From positions 1 to 64,000 of the forward strand of contig CALMPI010000041.1 in assembly GCA_937872175.1 (NCBI GenBank): DNA of 64,000 nucleotides. The letters are read 5' to 3'. Of this stretch, positions 62,988-64,000 are shown piece by piece; positions within the stretch are counted from its first letter, which is position 1, and each line of letters begins with the position of its first letter. The stretch comes from an uncultured Flavobacteriales bacterium (GTDB lineage: Bacteria > Bacteroidota > Bacteroidia > Flavobacteriales_F > PHOS-HE28). Below the pieces are notes generated by a model. That model was not told the origin of the DNA, ran no database searches, and saw only the letters and a list, made by a program, of their open reading frames with translations. Position numbers and translations under genes: made by a program.

Positions 62988-62995
62988 CAAAGAAA
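62988..62995 (-). promoter_or_regulatory. -7-like box TTTCTTTG for pyrH
   Basis: Minus-strand TTTCTTTG (A replaced by T at position 2), 16 bases before the pyrH ATG and overlapping the T-run of the tsf terminator. Confidence 0.4.
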
Positions 62996-63020
62996 AAAGA
63001 GGGAGGCCGAAGCCCCCCTC
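62993..63020 (-). terminator. Intrinsic terminator after tsf
   Basis: On the minus strand a 9-bp GAGGGGGGC / GCCTCCCTC stem (one G-U pair) with a TTCG loop is followed by TTTTTT. It lies 24 bases after the tsf stop. Confidence 0.92.
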
Positions 63021-63043
63021 CCCTGTTCAATGTTGCGCGAACA

Positions 63044-63874
63044 TCAGATCGTGAGCGAGTGCCGCTTGAAGTCGGTCACCGTGAGGTCCTTGTCCACGCT
63101 CTTGAGGTACTGCTCCACGCTCAGCTTGTTGTCCTTGATGAACTCCTGGGCCAGCAGGGTGCTCTCCTTGAAGAACTTGTTGAGACGGCCCATGGCGATC
63201 TTCTCGGCCATGTCGGCGGGCTTGCCCTCCTGGATGGCCAGCTCCTTGCCGATCTCGATCTCCTTGTCGATCACGCTCTGGGGCACCGTCTCCTTGTTGA
63301 CGGCCACGGGGGCCATGGCGGCCACCTGCATGGCGACGTCCTTGGCGGCGTTCTCAAAGCCGGCCTTGTTGAGGCCCACGACGCTGGCCACCTTGTTGCC
63401 CGGGTGGTTGTAGGCCAGCACGAAGGCGGCCTTCACCTCATGGCAGGCGCTGATGTCGATCTTCTCGCCGATGACGCCGGTCTGCTCCACGAGCTTCTCG
63501 GCGATGCTCAGCCCGTTGCTGTCATACGGCAGGGCCTTGAGGGCCTCCACACTGCCCACGCCCTTGTCCAGGGCGGACTGGGCCATGCGCTCGGCCATGG
63601 CGGCGAAGTCGGCGTTCTTGGCCACGAAGTCGGTCTCGCAGTTCACGCACACGAGCACGCCTCGGGTACCATCGGCGGTGGTCTTGGCGATCACCAGGCC
63701 CTCGTTGGCATCCCGGTCGGCGCGCTTGGCGGCCACTTTCTGGCCCTTCTTGCGCAGGATGTCGATGGCGGCATCGAAGTCACCATTGGCCTCGCTCAGG
63801 GCCTGTTTGCAATCCATCATGCCTGCGCCGGTCATCTGGCGCAGTTTGTTCACGTCGGCGGCGGTGATGGCCAT
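63044..63874 (-). CDS. tsf: Elongation factor Ts
   Basis: The 276-residue guanine-nucleotide exchange factor for EF-Tu begins MAITAADVNKLRQMTGAGMM and has DCKQALSEANGDFDAAIDIL, the LRKKGQKVAAKRADRDANEG segment and CVNCETDFVAKNADF. The ATG at 63874 is preferred to the GTG four codons upstream because the family starts at this Met. It follows rpsB by 35 bases and ends before a strong terminator, so rpsB and tsf form one transcript. Confidence 0.97.
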   Translation of the reverse strand: MAITAADVNKLRQMTGAGMMDCKQALSEANGDFDAAIDILRKKGQKVAAKRADRDANEGLVIAKTTADGTRGVLVCVNCETDFVAKNADFAAMAERMAQSALDKGVGSVEALKALPYDSNGLSIAEKLVEQTGVIGEKIDISACHEVKAAFVLAYNHPGNKVASVVGLNKAGFENAAKDVAMQVAAMAPVAVNKETVPQSVIDKEIEIGKELAIQEGKPADMAEKIAMGRLNKFFKESTLLAQEFIKDNKLSVEQYLKSVDKDLTVTDFKRHSLTI

Positions 63875-63909
63875 GGTCGTGCTCACTTGCGTTCGGTTGA
63901 TATTGGGGT

Positions 63910-64000
63910 TCAGTTGGCCTCCTCCTCGCGGCCCTCGGCCTCCACCTCCTCGCCCTCCTCGGTCTCCTCGGCCTCGCCCTCGGGCAGGCTGCTCTTGTCG
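63910..64000 (-). CDS. rpsB: Ribosomal protein S2, C-terminal end (partial)
   Basis: The last 29 codons and a TGA stop are visible; the rest lies beyond the window. They encode an acidic tail (DKSSLPEGEAEETEEGEEVE, ending EEEAN). Identity as S2 is inferred from the fixed rpsB-tsf order and the Glu-rich C-terminal extension common in Bacteroidota S2 proteins; the diagnostic core is not in view. Confidence 0.75.
   Translation of the reverse strand, partial: DKSSLPEGEAEETEEGEEVEAEGREEEAN

Noticed and set aside
1..64000. tRNA or rRNA genes
   Set aside because: No cloverleaf with a T-loop/acceptor pattern and no rRNA segments were recognised by eye. A tRNAscan or Rfam run would settle this.

Overview
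The window comes from a high-GC member of the Bacteroidota, most likely a Flavobacteriales-type lineage. The evidence is type IX secretion (T9SS) cargo with both type A and type B C-terminal sorting domains, PorP/SprF and OmpA partners, a DUF4296-like lipoprotein, a DUF5686-like barrel protein, no Shine-Dalgarno pattern before starts, and repeated TAnnTTTG-type -7 promoter boxes, often only 4-7 bases before the start codon. The assignment is inferred from gene content; no marker tree was possible.

Layout. 1-7.9 kb: 3' part of a repeat-rich T9SS type B adhesin, then an overlapping GT2 glycosyltransferase - dihydroorotase (pyrC) - lipoprotein cluster, a convergent SDR reductase and tyrS. 7.9-16.7 kb: a repeat-laden region holding two related T9SS propeller-like cargo genes, a 1277-residue beta-helix cargo gene and a truncated copy of its 3' end, produced by a 2.2-kb tandem duplication. 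16.8-25.3 kb: an accessory island of lower GC with an HsdR-N stub, a BsuBI/PstI-type restriction-modification pair, an orphan gene, a 559-residue protein with a possible HTH plus Panacea/SocA-like region flanked on both sides by degenerate repeat arrays, a helical family protein and an 18-unit 21-bp minisatellite. 25.3-28 kb: small exported proteins, a thioredoxin-like T9SS cargo and a DGQHR protein. 28.1-41.1 kb: a tightly packed operon for a 3251-residue adhesin with 31 Ig-like repeats, its PorP/SprF-type partner and an OmpA/PD40 protein. 41.4-45.9 kb: two more T9SS cargo genes and membrane proteins. 45.9-51 kb: the 2-oxoglutarate dehydrogenase operon (sucA-sucB), whose 3' end has been perfectly duplicated around a REP-associated tyrosine transposase (RAYT) carrying an in-frame amber codon and surrounded by REP palindromes. 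51-61.5 kb: exported and small membrane proteins, a TIGR01777 oxidoreductase, an overlapping MMPL transporter - rfbA - polyprenyl synthase operon, a DUF5686 protein and a radical SAM/SPASM protein. 61.6-64 kb: the conserved rpsB-tsf-pyrH-frr translation cluster, read on the minus strand.

How the genes work together. The dominant theme is cell-surface export: seven clear T9SS cargo genes, one cargo fragment and a dedicated translocon-partner operon within 64 kb. Housekeeping genes (tyrS, pyrC, sucAB, rpsB/tsf/pyrH/frr, polyprenyl synthase) form a stable background. Between them lie repeat nests, a restriction-modification system and a RAYT/REP insertion, which mark the plastic parts. The best leads for something undescribed are the RAYT/REP module with the regenerated sucB end, the repeat-flanked HTH/Panacea-like gene, the 21-bp array, and the mosaic duplication of T9SS cargo.
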